The position numbers and the translations under genes are program-made. A stretch of DNA of 64,000 nucleotides from Oceanobacillus_B kapialis (lineage in GTDB: Bacteria > Bacillota > Bacilli > Bacillales > Amphibacillaceae). Below are positions 9,320 through 18,191 of the stretch, piece after piece. Numbering within the stretch: position 1 is the stretch's first letter; every line of letters begins with the position of its first letter. The notes under the pieces are model-generated. The model did not search any database. It saw only the letters and a program-made list of their open reading frames with translations, and was not told the origin of the DNA. Location: assembly GCF_042685265.1 (NCBI RefSeq), contig NZ_JBHUMX010000035.1; one strand, 5' to 3'.

Positions 9320-10010
9320 TCCGCTCGTAAAACGGTCGGTTTTAGTTTCTCCCTACAAGGGCATTTTACCAACGAGGCCTCTAAAGGGGCTTCGAAATTG
9401 ACCGTCAACCGTTTATATTCCTATCTATTTTTTAATTGGATCGACGTATTCACGTTTACTCATGTTGTCTCGTAGTCTATCCTCAAATTCTTGTTCACGA
9501 AAGTACTTTTCCACCTTTTTTTGATAGCCCACTGTACTGACATAGTAATCTTTTGCCCTAAATGTGCGGTTTCCATGATTGTACTTTAGGTTTCCATGTC
9601 TATCGCGAATCATTAAGAGCTTTTACCTTTTAAGTAATACACATAAAGTAAGATACTGACATCTTTGGTGGTATCTTCACCAGCATATGGATGTGGTCGA
9701 GCATGGCATGAGCCTCGATAATTTCTACATCTTTCATCTCACATAAATGTCTTAAGATCCCCCGATGTCTCTTCTTAACTTGCCATAAATTACTTTCCTT
9801 CTATACTTGGGTATAAAGACTATGTGATACTTACAATTCCATCGGGTGTGTGATAACTATTGTCACTCGACAGGAGTAGATCTCCTTTCTATATATAGAG
9901 TCGGTTTGACGGCCAACTCGATTATTCCAAAAGGAGATTTTTTCTGTTACAACTCTACAAGTTGAATTCTCACACAGGCAAAGCCTGTGGTTTTAAAACC
10001 AGTAATAAAA
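9320..10010 (-). mobile_element. Degenerate IS200/IS605-family element
   Basis: The boundaries are approximate. They rest on a hairpin upstream of tnpA at 9972-9988 (CACAGGC-AAA-GCCTGTG) and a hairpin-forming GC-rich end with CCCCTTTAGAGG near 9380-9400. Both are typical of the subterminal hairpins bound by the HUH transposase TnpA. The transposase is frameshifted, so the element is presumably immobile unless complemented. Confidence 0.6.
9425..9855 (-). pseudogene. tnpA: TnpA (HUH, Y1 transposase) pseudogene of IS200/IS605 type
   Basis: Conceptual pieces in order: NCKYHIVFIPKYRRKVIYGK (from about 9839), then ILRHLCEMKDVEIIEAHAML-DHIHMLV with the HxH metal motif, then YLKGKSS, then MIRDRHGNLKYNHGNRTF with YYVSTVGYQKKVEKYFREQ. 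The Tyr of the last segment corresponds to the catalytic region. At least two, probably three, frameshifts separate the pieces (near 9750 and 9620-9630). The final intact stretch is 62 codons. Confidence 0.8.
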
Positions 10011-10103
10011 AGGAATCCCTTTTAAAAAAATTAATCATAACGGATTCTTTTGCAAATTTTAATTTAGTTTATATAAAAAAGTTGGATCTATTTTTACCTT
10101 TAC

Positions 10104-10131
10104 GTTCAACAATATGGACTGATTGTTGAAC
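10104..10131. repeat. Perfect inverted repeat between the IS and the Tn7-like module
   Basis: Arms GTTCAACAAT (10104-10113) and ATTGTTGAAC (10122-10131) with an 8-nt spacer. There is no T-run after either side, so a terminator is doubtful. It could be an operator or a relic of a transposon end. Confidence 0.5.
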
Positions 10132-10237
10132 ACCTAATAAAGTTCAGTATGAGCCTACTAAGCATTACAAAAAATTATTCTAAACTCTATTCTACTAATG
10201 GGATTTACACAAAGGAGTGACGTGGTAAATTGCATGG

Positions 10238-10281
10238 CATTTGTTGATTTATTCTTTGTCATTTGTTAGTAAAAGCTATGG
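10238..10281 (+). repeat. Two 22-bp direct repeats, candidate TnsB-binding sites
   Basis: CATTTGTTGA at 10238 and CATTTGTTAG at 10260 begin two adjacent 22-bp units. Tn7-type ends carry several roughly 20-22 bp TnsB sites, and this spacing fits. Only the first eight bases are well conserved between the units, so this is weak. Confidence 0.3.
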
Positions 10282-10405
10282 TAGAAGTGGTAAATATCAG
10301 GGGCCGTAATCATTTCCTTATTATACAGAACTTTCAACTTTAAATAGACGGATTTTTTCTGCAAATTATGTTTAGTATAGTATGGAAAATTCACCAAAAA
10401 TCTAC

Positions 10406-12184
10406 TTACTTTCTAAAACTTTTCTTCTCAATTCCCAATTCCATCAAAGTTTTTCGCCATACAGACAAAAATACCGGGTTGTTTATTTTAAAATTTAAAT
10501 GCTTTTGCAATGCATCTACTCCAGGGTAAATATCTTGTGATATTAAATGAGTGATAGTATTAATAAGCTCTTGATTACAATTATCTATATAGACTCTGCG
10601 CTTTCTTTGCTTACTATCTTTATTCTTAGCACTAATAAGTTTAATCAGATCTGGAAACTTTCTGCGGAGCCGATATTGAGATATTCCAAGTTCTTCTTCA
10701 ATATGAGATAAGTATATGGGCTCTTCTTCAATTGAGTTACTGATTTCTTGTAGTTTTTCTTTGACTCTTTTCATTTCAATTGTCTTATATTTTTTAGAGA
10801 TAGATGTAAACCTTCCTCTTTTCTGAGCCATTAATTTATTTTTAACTTTTATATCTTCTACTAAATTAGGGAAATACTTTTTTAAAGTGGACGAACAAAT
10901 TTTTAATTCAGTAGTTATCTGTTCTAATGTTATTACTCTTTCTAACATTAACACTTTTTGTAAGTATGCCATTACCTTTTTACAATCATTTTCATGATTG
11001 TAGAATCTATACATCTTCTTTTCTACATTTTGATTGATCTTATCGTTATTTTTTTTAATCTTATTTATTAAATCCGGAAAACTTTCTCTTAACGTTTTTC
11101 TTGATACATTTAACTTCTTTGATAAAGTGGTAATTGAGATAATATCCCCTTGCGATTTTATGATGTTATTTAAACTTACTTCCAGTGCATTATAATGTAC
11201 TCTATGATTATACCTTATTTTAGATTGCCTATTTAAGCTCTTAAAAGAAATATCTTTAACCTCTCCACTCAGAATTTCTACTAATCTTATATCTAATAAC
11301 CTACTAATTTTAAGTAATAATGTTATGTTAGGAATTGTTCTTCCCTGATTATACCTCAATAAAGACCCCGGATGCATTTCCAAATTGTTTAAACTAAATT
11401 CTCTTAATGAAATTTTCTCTCTCAATTTATCGTTAATAAAATTAATCGATGATATAAAGGGTTTCCTGCTAATTTTTGCTGTAGCAAAAAAGAAATCAAC
11501 CAAATCTTCAATTTCTTTAGAATTATAAATAGTATCTCCATACATACTTATAAAATTAGTATCCACACTCTTCTTGTACCCAAGCCAACTACAACAGTAC
11601 TGACAATAACCGATTCTTGAATTGACATGTAGAATATTCTGTAACCTACCACATTGGTTACACGTGCTTTTTAAGAAAATTGAATGTTTTAAACAGATGT
11701 CATAATGATTTCTGTTCCAAATCAATTTTTCATAGGGTACGTTTAAATCTTCTTTCATTTGTTGTAGACATTCAGGACACCAAGTTCGTTGGCTCTTCAT
11801 TAATTTTGTTTTATTTATCACATCTCCAAATTTATTTATAGTAAGGCTGGATAGATTCTTTTGTTCGGTCAATCTTTCCAGAATCTCTATATTAATTTCG
11901 CTAAACTCACCAAGACCATTTATATGACGAGAATATCCTCTATAAATGTTAGTAGAGTAGTTGAAATTGTACTCTTTTAAATGTGGCATTAGAATTTTCG
12001 AGGTTAGGATACCAATTGAAACCTTATGAGCGTTAGCCAATCTTACTAAATAACTACTTAAACTTTCAACATTCTTCCCTTCATTGGCTATAGGTTTTAT
12101 ACTATATAAAGGGGTAGTTACTAAATCATCTTCTTTTTGCTTAATAGAAATTATATCGTACATTTCATTCGGCTCCTGAACCAT
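10406..12184 (-). CDS. TniQ/TnsD-type target selector with three C-terminal HTH-like repeats
   Basis: 592 residues from the chosen ATG, which follows GGTGGTGAT (close to the full anti-SD complement) at good spacing. Another possible start is 12163, behind AGGAG. The N-terminus carries the TniQ signature (LYSIKPI...ESLSSYLVRLANAH) and zinc cysteines in WCPEC, ICLKH, CNQC and CQYC. The C-terminal half holds three repeats of about 70 residues with the pattern hydrophobic-LxxxLxIS-xxxLRxxFPDLIxxIKxKN (FPDL cores near residues 369, 438 and 510), followed by a DIYPGVDAL tail. TnsD-like proteins use such C-termini to read the attachment site. It overlaps nothing and starts 26 bp after tnsC ends. Confidence 0.85.
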   Translation of the reverse strand: MVQEPNEMYDIISIKQKEDDLVTTPLYSIKPIANEGKNVESLSSYLVRLANAHKVSIGILTSKILMPHLKEYNFNYSTNIYRGYSRHINGLGEFSEINIEILERLTEQKNLSSLTINKFGDVINKTKLMKSQRTWCPECLQQMKEDLNVPYEKLIWNRNHYDICLKHSIFLKSTCNQCGRLQNILHVNSRIGYCQYCCSWLGYKKSVDTNFISMYGDTIYNSKEIEDLVDFFFATAKISRKPFISSINFINDKLREKISLREFSLNNLEMHPGSLLRYNQGRTIPNITLLLKISRLLDIRLVEILSGEVKDISFKSLNRQSKIRYNHRVHYNALEVSLNNIIKSQGDIISITTLSKKLNVSRKTLRESFPDLINKIKKNNDKINQNVEKKMYRFYNHENDCKKVMAYLQKVLMLERVITLEQITTELKICSSTLKKYFPNLVEDIKVKNKLMAQKRGRFTSISKKYKTIEMKRVKEKLQEISNSIEEEPIYLSHIEEELGISQYRLRRKFPDLIKLISAKNKDSKQRKRRVYIDNCNQELINTITHLISQDIYPGVDALQKHLNFKINNPVFLSVWRKTLMELGIEKKSFRK

Positions 12185-12209
12185 TTCTATCACCACCACA
12201 TAGCTAGAT

Positions 12210-13355
12210 TTATGCCTCTTTCTCTGTAATGCCAATTTCATCCCTATTTGGGTTTCGTTTCCCTACTTCCTTATTCTTGGTTTTGTTGTTACTCTTTTTA
12301 CTGTCCTCTAAATCCATCAATTTACTTAATCCTAATAATTGTTGAAGTTTATAACTATCGTCTTCCCTTTTTTTCATATCTCTTTCACCTCTAATAGCCT
12401 CTTCCGCTATTTTTAAAGCTTTTGATGGAAGTGGAGCGTTATTCTTTAATATTTCGTATGAAATACTTGGTAACTTTCTATTTAATGCTTGAATTAAACA
12501 AACATCTAACCATTCTTTAAGAATACCTATACACCCTACTGTTCTCTCGTATAAAAATTCCCAGTGCATTACAAGTTCTGATTTCTCACTAAGAGGTAAA
12601 TGATTTTCAAATGTATAAATAACACTTTTAAATTCTCGTACGTCTTGGGCTATATTTAAATCATATCGTCGGAAATGGATTTCATTTGTACGTCTTCCTA
12701 GTTGGCCATTCAAATCAAAGAAGCTCATTAAATCATAAGTACCAAACATGACAAAAACAGCACCAGTTAAGTTAGCAATTGACTTTATTGCATCCATTTG
12801 ATCTTGTATAGCCTTGGCACCAGGAATTTTGAGGAGATGTTGTGCTTCATCCAATAATATTATTTTTGTTTCTCTGTGAATAATCGCATTTTCAAGTGAC
12901 TCTCTTAACTCTGGTGCAGTAGATGGTAAATGATTGGGGATATATCTTTTATCTTTTCTCTTTTCGGGTTCGCTCACAATTTTGTATTCAATAAGAGGCT
13001 CATTCATTTCCTTGAGCATCCTCCTATAGAAATCCTTCCAATTGAACTTTCCGTTATCAGGGGATGGTAACTCGATAGAGACAATGGGAATAATACCTTT
13101 ATCTTCCTGCAGAAGTGTATGGTATTTATTTAATATTTCAATTTTAACTCTTTTACATAAAGTTGATTTACCGACCCCTGTTGGACCAAAAACTTGGTAT
13201 ACTCTCCCTCTTTTCGATTCCTCAATCTTCTCAATCAAAGTTGTGTGTACACGCTGAATTATGGGATGATTAATCGTCCGGTCACGGAAAAAGTTCTTCT
13301 TTTCAAGAATGGTGGTAGTTGTTTGCCCATAAAAAACTTCCTTATTTTCTTCCAT
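12210..13355 (-). CDS. tnsC: TnsC-type AAA+ transposition regulator
   Basis: 381 residues. Walker A is GPTGVGKST (residues 57-65), Walker B is KIILLDEAQH (164-173), and a sensor-like strand FVMFGTYDLM lies near 201-210. TnsC/TniB ATPases polymerise on target DNA, receive TniQ/TnsD and activate the TnsAB transposase. The start is 1 bp after the tnsAB stop (TAA T ATG), with GAGGAG lying inside the end of tnsAB, so translation is coupled. An in-frame ATG at 13394 would overlap tnsAB by about 38 bp and has no site. The C-terminus is a charged Lys/Asn/Glu tail. Confidence 0.92.
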   Translation of the reverse strand: MEENKEVFYGQTTTTILEKKNFFRDRTINHPIIQRVHTTLIEKIEESKRGRVYQVFGPTGVGKSTLCKRVKIEILNKYHTLLQEDKGIIPIVSIELPSPDNGKFNWKDFYRRMLKEMNEPLIEYKIVSEPEKRKDKRYIPNHLPSTAPELRESLENAIIHRETKIILLDEAQHLLKIPGAKAIQDQMDAIKSIANLTGAVFVMFGTYDLMSFFDLNGQLGRRTNEIHFRRYDLNIAQDVREFKSVIYTFENHLPLSEKSELVMHWEFLYERTVGCIGILKEWLDVCLIQALNRKLPSISYEILKNNAPLPSKALKIAEEAIRGERDMKKREDDSYKLQQLLGLSKLMDLEDSKKSNNKTKNKEVGKRNPNRDEIGITEKEA

Positions 13356-13356
13356 A

Positions 13357-16044
13357 TTAAAACTCCTCATATAAATCAAGATAGTGTTCCTCACTATTGC
13401 TTTCCATTGACTCTTCTGTGTTAAAATTATTAGAAGTAGTTATGTTGCTATTGCTTGTATCAAATTCTTTATTTCTATACTGAATTAAGTTGTTTGTTTC
13501 ATCAGCTCTGGTTTTTAACAATTTAAATTGAACATTATTCTCCGATTCAGTGATAAATTTTGATATTTTTTGAGCATTTAATGAAAAGCTTTTTACGTGG
13601 TTGTGCTTCGTCTTTTTGATTTCTGAGGTAATAAACTTTAGTTCCTTCTCTGTTATGTTTTTAAATACTGAATAGTATTCAGATATGCATTTAACCCATT
13701 TCTTGTTTACATAAGCATATGCGATTCCTATATTAAAAGGGTCAAATCTTACCTTTACTTTTGTTTTATTTGAATGTAGAATTTTAAAGTCATCATGCCA
13801 ATAATAGATATAATTTATTTTTACTCCACTTCTTTGAATAGTTACCTCACCATTTCTAGTTGAAGGAAGCGTCAAAATTTCAAAAAGAGTATCATATGGA
13901 ATGTAAAAGTCCTTTCTTTCACCTGAATAAAATAGGCCCATTTTAAATGCCTCTCTTGGAGTCCCTCCCAAGGCAGGATGATCAATTGTCTCATATAATT
14001 CGAAGAAGTAATGATCTAAGGCCGAGGACAATTCATACAAATTCCAAATGGCATGATTCTTTGGATTTACACTTTTGGTAACCTCACGTACATTTTTCAT
14101 TATCTGGGTATTCCCTTGCAAGTTGTTAATAAAATTTGTATTAGTTGTACCAAAAAGTCTTTCTAATACTGAACCATACCTGGGTTTTGCAGCAGGCCTC
14201 CAAATAAGTTCTTTTTCATACATAGCTAATAATGTTTCAAAGTATATACTATGAAATTCCTTTCCGTTATCAACAAATAATTGCTGAGGTAGTCTGTTAT
14301 ATCGCCTAACACAGTCTCTAAAAACCATTAAACATGATCTATAACTTGGTGGTTCAAACGATAAATAAAAAGCTATGACTTTTCTTGAAAATGCATCAAT
14401 CATTAGAGATAAATATGGCCTACCAAGGCTTTTTCCAGTACTTGAGCATACCAGTTCTATGTCCAATTCAGTATGATCTAAATGACAAATGTTAAAAGGG
14501 AAATCCCCATGTCTGGGTGTAGTCCTATTCAATTCCCAGTAAAATGTTTTCTTTTGATATCCAGCCCTTGTACCTTTACGTTTTTTAACTTGCTCTTCGA
14601 TTGGGCGCTTTTTAATATAAGAATAAAAGGTTACTGAACTTGGGGCAATATAACCCTTTTCTTCACATTTATTTTTAAAAGCACCATATACTTGGGCTAC
14701 ATTTTTTTGAACTATAGATTCATATTCATTTTGTATATGTTCATTCATTAGTTTCATCACTTCACTACTGAATCTATCCTGTTTATTCCCTTTATCCTTA
14801 TCTTTTGGAAGTAAGCCAACATAGCCATTCCCAAATAAATTTTCTGCCTTTCTATACTTTCCTACCCAGTCACGTACCTTTCGTAAATTTGGTTCATCCT
14901 TAGTAGTAAATTCTTTAGATCCAAATTTTATATATTTTTTCACATGCTTCAGTCTGTAGTTTGCTTTTTTATAATCTTCTTCACTTGCTTCAGTAATAAG
15001 ATCAATAAGAGGGTCATTAAGATCTTCCTTTTTTTGTCCAATAATTTTCCCTTCTCTTACTAACTTATCAAATAACTCTCTTGAGACTTCATTGTATTTG
15101 TCCTCAGAACTAAGTGAAACATTATTATCTCCAATATTAATAAGTGTCCAGATATAATTATCCCACAGAATCTTTGTACCAATATCAAAGGAAATCTTTA
15201 ATGGGGAAGGCAAATCTTTTTCACATGAAATTAAATTAATATACATTTCTTCATGTTCTTTATGCAAGAAAACCTTTATTGAATCAGGTTCTGCTAAGGC
15301 ACTTTCTTTTAAATCGACATATATATCACTGTTTATAATAGAAACATACACATCGTCTGCAGAAAAAGTACAATCATTAGAATGATTTATTAATTGTTTT
15401 AGTGAAATTCCTGGATTCTGGAAAATTACTTGTCTAATTTCATCTAAAATAGATATATTAATTTCTAAATCCTTCCCTTTTCTCAGGTAATCATCAAGAA
15501 AAACAAAATTTCTATGCAAATTCCAATTGATAATACTATTAGTACATACCTGGAATTCAAGGCCTAATTCCTTAGCAAACTCTTCTCCTGGGGGACATCT
15601 CCAATTCCCTTTGTCATCTCTGATATATTTCCATGGCTGCTTTTTTGACAATATTAATAGATCATCTTCATTTTTCCACTCTACCCATCCAGCAGTATTT
15701 TCCTTGATTACAAAGAAGTCTGGGGTATAGAGTGTCCCACTATTTTTCCCTTTATTGTTAACATAATTTAATTTTATCTTATTTGGTTGATCATAAAACT
15801 CTAACACCGTGTCATCATTCTCCATCATTAAAACAGCAGGTCCCTCGACCTTCTTACTTTCCCATTGAATATACACTCCCATTTTTTTCGATGGATATTT
15901 TCCAGAGGGACTTCTTCCGCCTCCTCCTACTAAACGTGCAGGTAGCGAGAAACGAATGTTCTTATTGATATAGTCCTGCGTATCTTTTGATACTTTATTA
16001 TTTTCACACCAGCTGAGAAATTCTAACTCATCTAAGATTATAAT
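13357..16044 (-). CDS. TnsA-TnsB fusion transposase
   Basis: The conserved protein begins before the first ATG (15882). The frame is open upstream to a stop at 16096-16098 and encodes typical TnsA N-terminal sequence (FLSWCENN, INKNIRFSLPARLVGGGGRS, SGKYPSKK), but it has no ATG, GTG, TTG or CTG. A GGAGG at 16047-16051 precedes ATT, ATA and ATC codons, so initiation at one of these is proposed (coordinate given for ATT). Numbering from the ATG: TnsA nuclease residues E8, D55 (YTPDF) and K70 (VEWK); TnsB DDE residues D469 (HLDHTE), D538 (VDNGKEF) and E574 (VLERLFG). One polypeptide therefore supplies both 5'-strand cleavage and 3' joining. The fusion is about 890 residues. Confidence 0.88.
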   Translation of the reverse strand: MIILDELEFLSWCENNKVSKDTQDYINKNIRFSLPARLVGGGGRSPSGKYPSKKMGVYIQWESKKVEGPAVLMMENDDTVLEFYDQPNKIKLNYVNNKGKNSGTLYTPDFFVIKENTAGWVEWKNEDDLLILSKKQPWKYIRDDKGNWRCPPGEEFAKELGLEFQVCTNSIINWNLHRNFVFLDDYLRKGKDLEINISILDEIRQVIFQNPGISLKQLINHSNDCTFSADDVYVSIINSDIYVDLKESALAEPDSIKVFLHKEHEEMYINLISCEKDLPSPLKISFDIGTKILWDNYIWTLINIGDNNVSLSSEDKYNEVSRELFDKLVREGKIIGQKKEDLNDPLIDLITEASEEDYKKANYRLKHVKKYIKFGSKEFTTKDEPNLRKVRDWVGKYRKAENLFGNGYVGLLPKDKDKGNKQDRFSSEVMKLMNEHIQNEYESIVQKNVAQVYGAFKNKCEEKGYIAPSSVTFYSYIKKRPIEEQVKKRKGTRAGYQKKTFYWELNRTTPRHGDFPFNICHLDHTELDIELVCSSTGKSLGRPYLSLMIDAFSRKVIAFYLSFEPPSYRSCLMVFRDCVRRYNRLPQQLFVDNGKEFHSIYFETLLAMYEKELIWRPAAKPRYGSVLERLFGTTNTNFINNLQGNTQIMKNVREVTKSVNPKNHAIWNLYELSSALDHYFFELYETIDHPALGGTPREAFKMGLFYSGERKDFYIPYDTLFEILTLPSTRNGEVTIQRSGVKINYIYYWHDDFKILHSNKTKVKVRFDPFNIGIAYAYVNKKWVKCISEYYSVFKNITEKELKFITSEIKKTKHNHVKSFSLNAQKISKFITESENNVQFKLLKTRADETNNLIQYRNKEFDTSNSNITTSNNFNTEESMESNSEEHYLDLYEEF

Positions 16045-16185
16045 CGCCTCCGAAAATTCAAATATTATGGTAAAGTCGGTTACTACATATTTTGTTTATT
16101 CGGAAAATGTAAAAAACTCTCCATTTATATTTTTCGACATTTCATTAAATTTCCCTTTAGTTTTGAGAAAAATGATGAAATATGC

Positions 16186-17499
16186 CTATTTAATAGTACT
16201 TTTCCATTTTAAAGCTACTTTTCTTTCCCTAATTAAATATCGCCCACCGAGTAAAGATTCAACTTTTCTTCTACTCGGATACGTATCACTATTAACTAAT
16301 TTCTCTATTGCCATCTTCATTTCGATCTCTACATTTTCTTCTCTTTTAATTTTTTTCCTTTTTAAATACTTAGCATATATATCTACAATTATTTTACTTT
16401 CTGTTGGGTACTTAATATATAGCAAGCGTCTGTCACACCCAATTGATGAGGCTATGCTTCTAAGAGATTTCGGAGAAGTGATTGATTCCTGTTGAATATA
16501 CTTATTAATATAACTCTTTATATAAACATGATCATATTTTTGTCTTACATCAATTTTTGTCGCCGGTGACGCTGCATCAAGGATAATATTAAGTTTCAAT
16601 ACAGGAACTTTGTTAAAGAAATTAACTACTGAAATATCTAGTCTTAAACATATTGATACTAATGAATTAAGGGGAGGAATGTTATGCCCTTTGTACCAAT
16701 ACCTAAATGTGGAATTAGCTACTTTAAAGTATTCTGCTGCTTTTTTTATGTTTCCTCCAAAAAGTTGCTCCACATAAAATTTTAAGCTTTCAGAAATTTG
16801 CTCTCTTCGATACATAGTATTTGAATTAGGAATCATCATTTGCAGAATTAGGATCGTCTTTTTAATATCCTCAGAATTATCATCTATCCTTGGAGTCCGC
16901 CCTTTTCCTCCGAGCCATCTTTCACAGGTGGAACAGCTACCTGGCTTTCCATTTCTTGAAAGTACTGACATCCTTTTAGAACAAAATGGACAATGTGTAG
17001 ATAATTTAATTCTATGTATTGTACAAATGCTTACTATTTTTAGTGTCCACACTAATTGTTCGTAAATAGGCTCTTCATTATCTAAAGCAACTTGAAGGCA
17101 CTCTGGACACCACGCTTTTTCAGTCCTCATCAACCCACGCGAAGGTAACACATGAGACCAGGAAATCATTGTCATGCCTTGTAAATCATTTCTCGTTGTT
17201 AATGATGATATAACCTCAATAAAATCTGTTGCTAAGGTTCCAATTCCATTTATTCCATTTGATGAATCATAAAAACCATTACCACCCTTTTTTGAGATAT
17301 TCAGTAAATATTTCTTATCTAATAAGGGGGTAATGAGTTTTGCAAATAAGGTTCCATATTTAACATTGTGAGCATTTGCTAGTCTTAATACATAACTTGA
17401 GAGAGATTCTTTAAATTGAGTATTTATTCCTATGGGTTCTATATTATAGAGGACACTTCTTGATTCGTCTTGTGGAGAAATTGGATCCAACTTATTCAC
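16186..17499 (-). CDS. Second, shorter TniQ-family protein
   Basis: 437 residues. The TniQ N-terminus is LYNIEPI...ESLSSYVLRLANAH. Zinc cysteines lie at 131/134 (WCPEC), 159 (with His162), 170/173 (CPFC) and 189/192. An XRE-like helix-turn-helix stretch (FRYWYKGHNIPPLNSLVSIC) aligns with LLRYNQGRTIPNITLLLKIS of the longer TniQ. Only one of the FPDL-type repeats appears to be present (SIASSIGCDRRLLYIKYP), followed by a DTYPSRRKV tail like that of its paralogue. It is the first gene of the cluster, 142 bp before the proposed tnsAB start, and begins with GTG. It is probably an alternative target selector. Confidence 0.82.
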   Translation of the reverse strand: MNKLDPISPQDESRSVLYNIEPIGINTQFKESLSSYVLRLANAHNVKYGTLFAKLITPLLDKKYLLNISKKGGNGFYDSSNGINGIGTLATDFIEVISSLTTRNDLQGMTMISWSHVLPSRGLMRTEKAWCPECLQVALDNEEPIYEQLVWTLKIVSICTIHRIKLSTHCPFCSKRMSVLSRNGKPGSCSTCERWLGGKGRTPRIDDNSEDIKKTILILQMMIPNSNTMYRREQISESLKFYVEQLFGGNIKKAAEYFKVANSTFRYWYKGHNIPPLNSLVSICLRLDISVVNFFNKVPVLKLNIILDAASPATKIDVRQKYDHVYIKSYINKYIQQESITSPKSLRSIASSIGCDRRLLYIKYPTESKIIVDIYAKYLKRKKIKREENVEIEMKMAIEKLVNSDTYPSRRKVESLLGGRYLIRERKVALKWKSTIK

Positions 17500-17656
17500 C
17501 CCAATTTATTTGAGGTTAGTTTCTTTCTCTAATTACTTTTTATGCAAAAGATATAAAAATTACATAGAAACTTATTTGTTTTTAGATATTTAAGTAACTC
17601 CCTAACTGTAGCCAGAATTTACATTTTAATCTAATTATTCACTGCAATTAATAAAA

Positions 17657-17743
17657 TAGTAAAGCGGAATTTTCGTATTAAGACGGCCTCTTCTACTTTA
17701 CTAACAGCACGGACGAGAACCTAGAAAACATCTACTTTATTAA
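17657..17743. repeat. Repeated TAGTAAAG-type sites in the divergent tniQ/abrB region
   Basis: TCTACTTTACTAA (17692-17704) and TCTACTTTATTAA (17731-17743) are direct repeats 39 bp apart; TAGTAAAG at 17657-17664 is an inverted partner. They could be operators of the divergent AbrB-like regulator or TnsB sites near the element's right end. The rest of 17500-17837 shows no gene. Confidence 0.4.
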
Positions 17744-17837
17744 GCCATAAGGTGACTTATTCTAAAATAATAGCCTCTGCAAGGTTTCTTAACATTTTAA
17801 CCTTATAATAGAAAATAATTTTAACAGAGGTGATTGA

Positions 17838-18191
17838 ATGAAGTGTGAAACCATAACCTTACCAAATAAGCGGGATCAACTTACAAATACAGGCATCATT
17901 TGTAAGTTAAATAAGAGGATGACAATCACCATACCGAAAAAAATCAGAAAAAGATTATCTTTAATGGCAGGAGATGAAGTTGCTATCTCCATGATTGCCA
18001 AATCAAATGAGTTAATAATTCGAAAAGTCATTGAAGATACATTGGATAATAAGATGATTATAAACGAAAAAGGCGCAATTCGAATCCCTATAGAATTAAG
18101 AAGGTTCCTCTCCTTGGAAAATGGGGATTTGTTTCTCCTTAATTTAAAAGACCACGGTCCTTTTATCTCACTTAAAAAGCTCAGCAAATAA
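17838..18191 (+). CDS. Tandem AbrB/SpoVT-type (swapped-hairpin) DNA-binding protein
   Basis: 117 residues made of two AbrB-like swapped-hairpin halves: LNKRMTITIPKKIRKRLSLMAGDEV (about residues 23-47) and INEKGAIRIPIELRRFLSLENGD (about 75-97). A strong site, AACAGAGGTGAT, precedes the ATG. It is divergent from the first gene of the Tn7-like cluster, which suggests it regulates transposition or the element. Two domains in one chain are unusual for AbrB itself (one N-terminal domain) and for MazE antitoxins. No toxin gene follows within 200 bp. Confidence 0.75.
   Translation: MKCETITLPNKRDQLTNTGIICKLNKRMTITIPKKIRKRLSLMAGDEVAISMIAKSNELIIRKVIEDTLDNKMIINEKGAIRIPIELRRFLSLENGDLFLLNLKDHGPFISLKKLSK

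Noticed and set aside
13042..13424. Plus-strand frames inside the tnsC/tnsAB genes
   Set aside because: They are antisense shadows of strongly supported genes and lack ribosome sites.
15880..15882. ATG at 15882 as the start of TnsAB
   Set aside because: It would remove about 50 residues of conserved TnsA N-terminal sequence that are plainly encoded upstream in frame.
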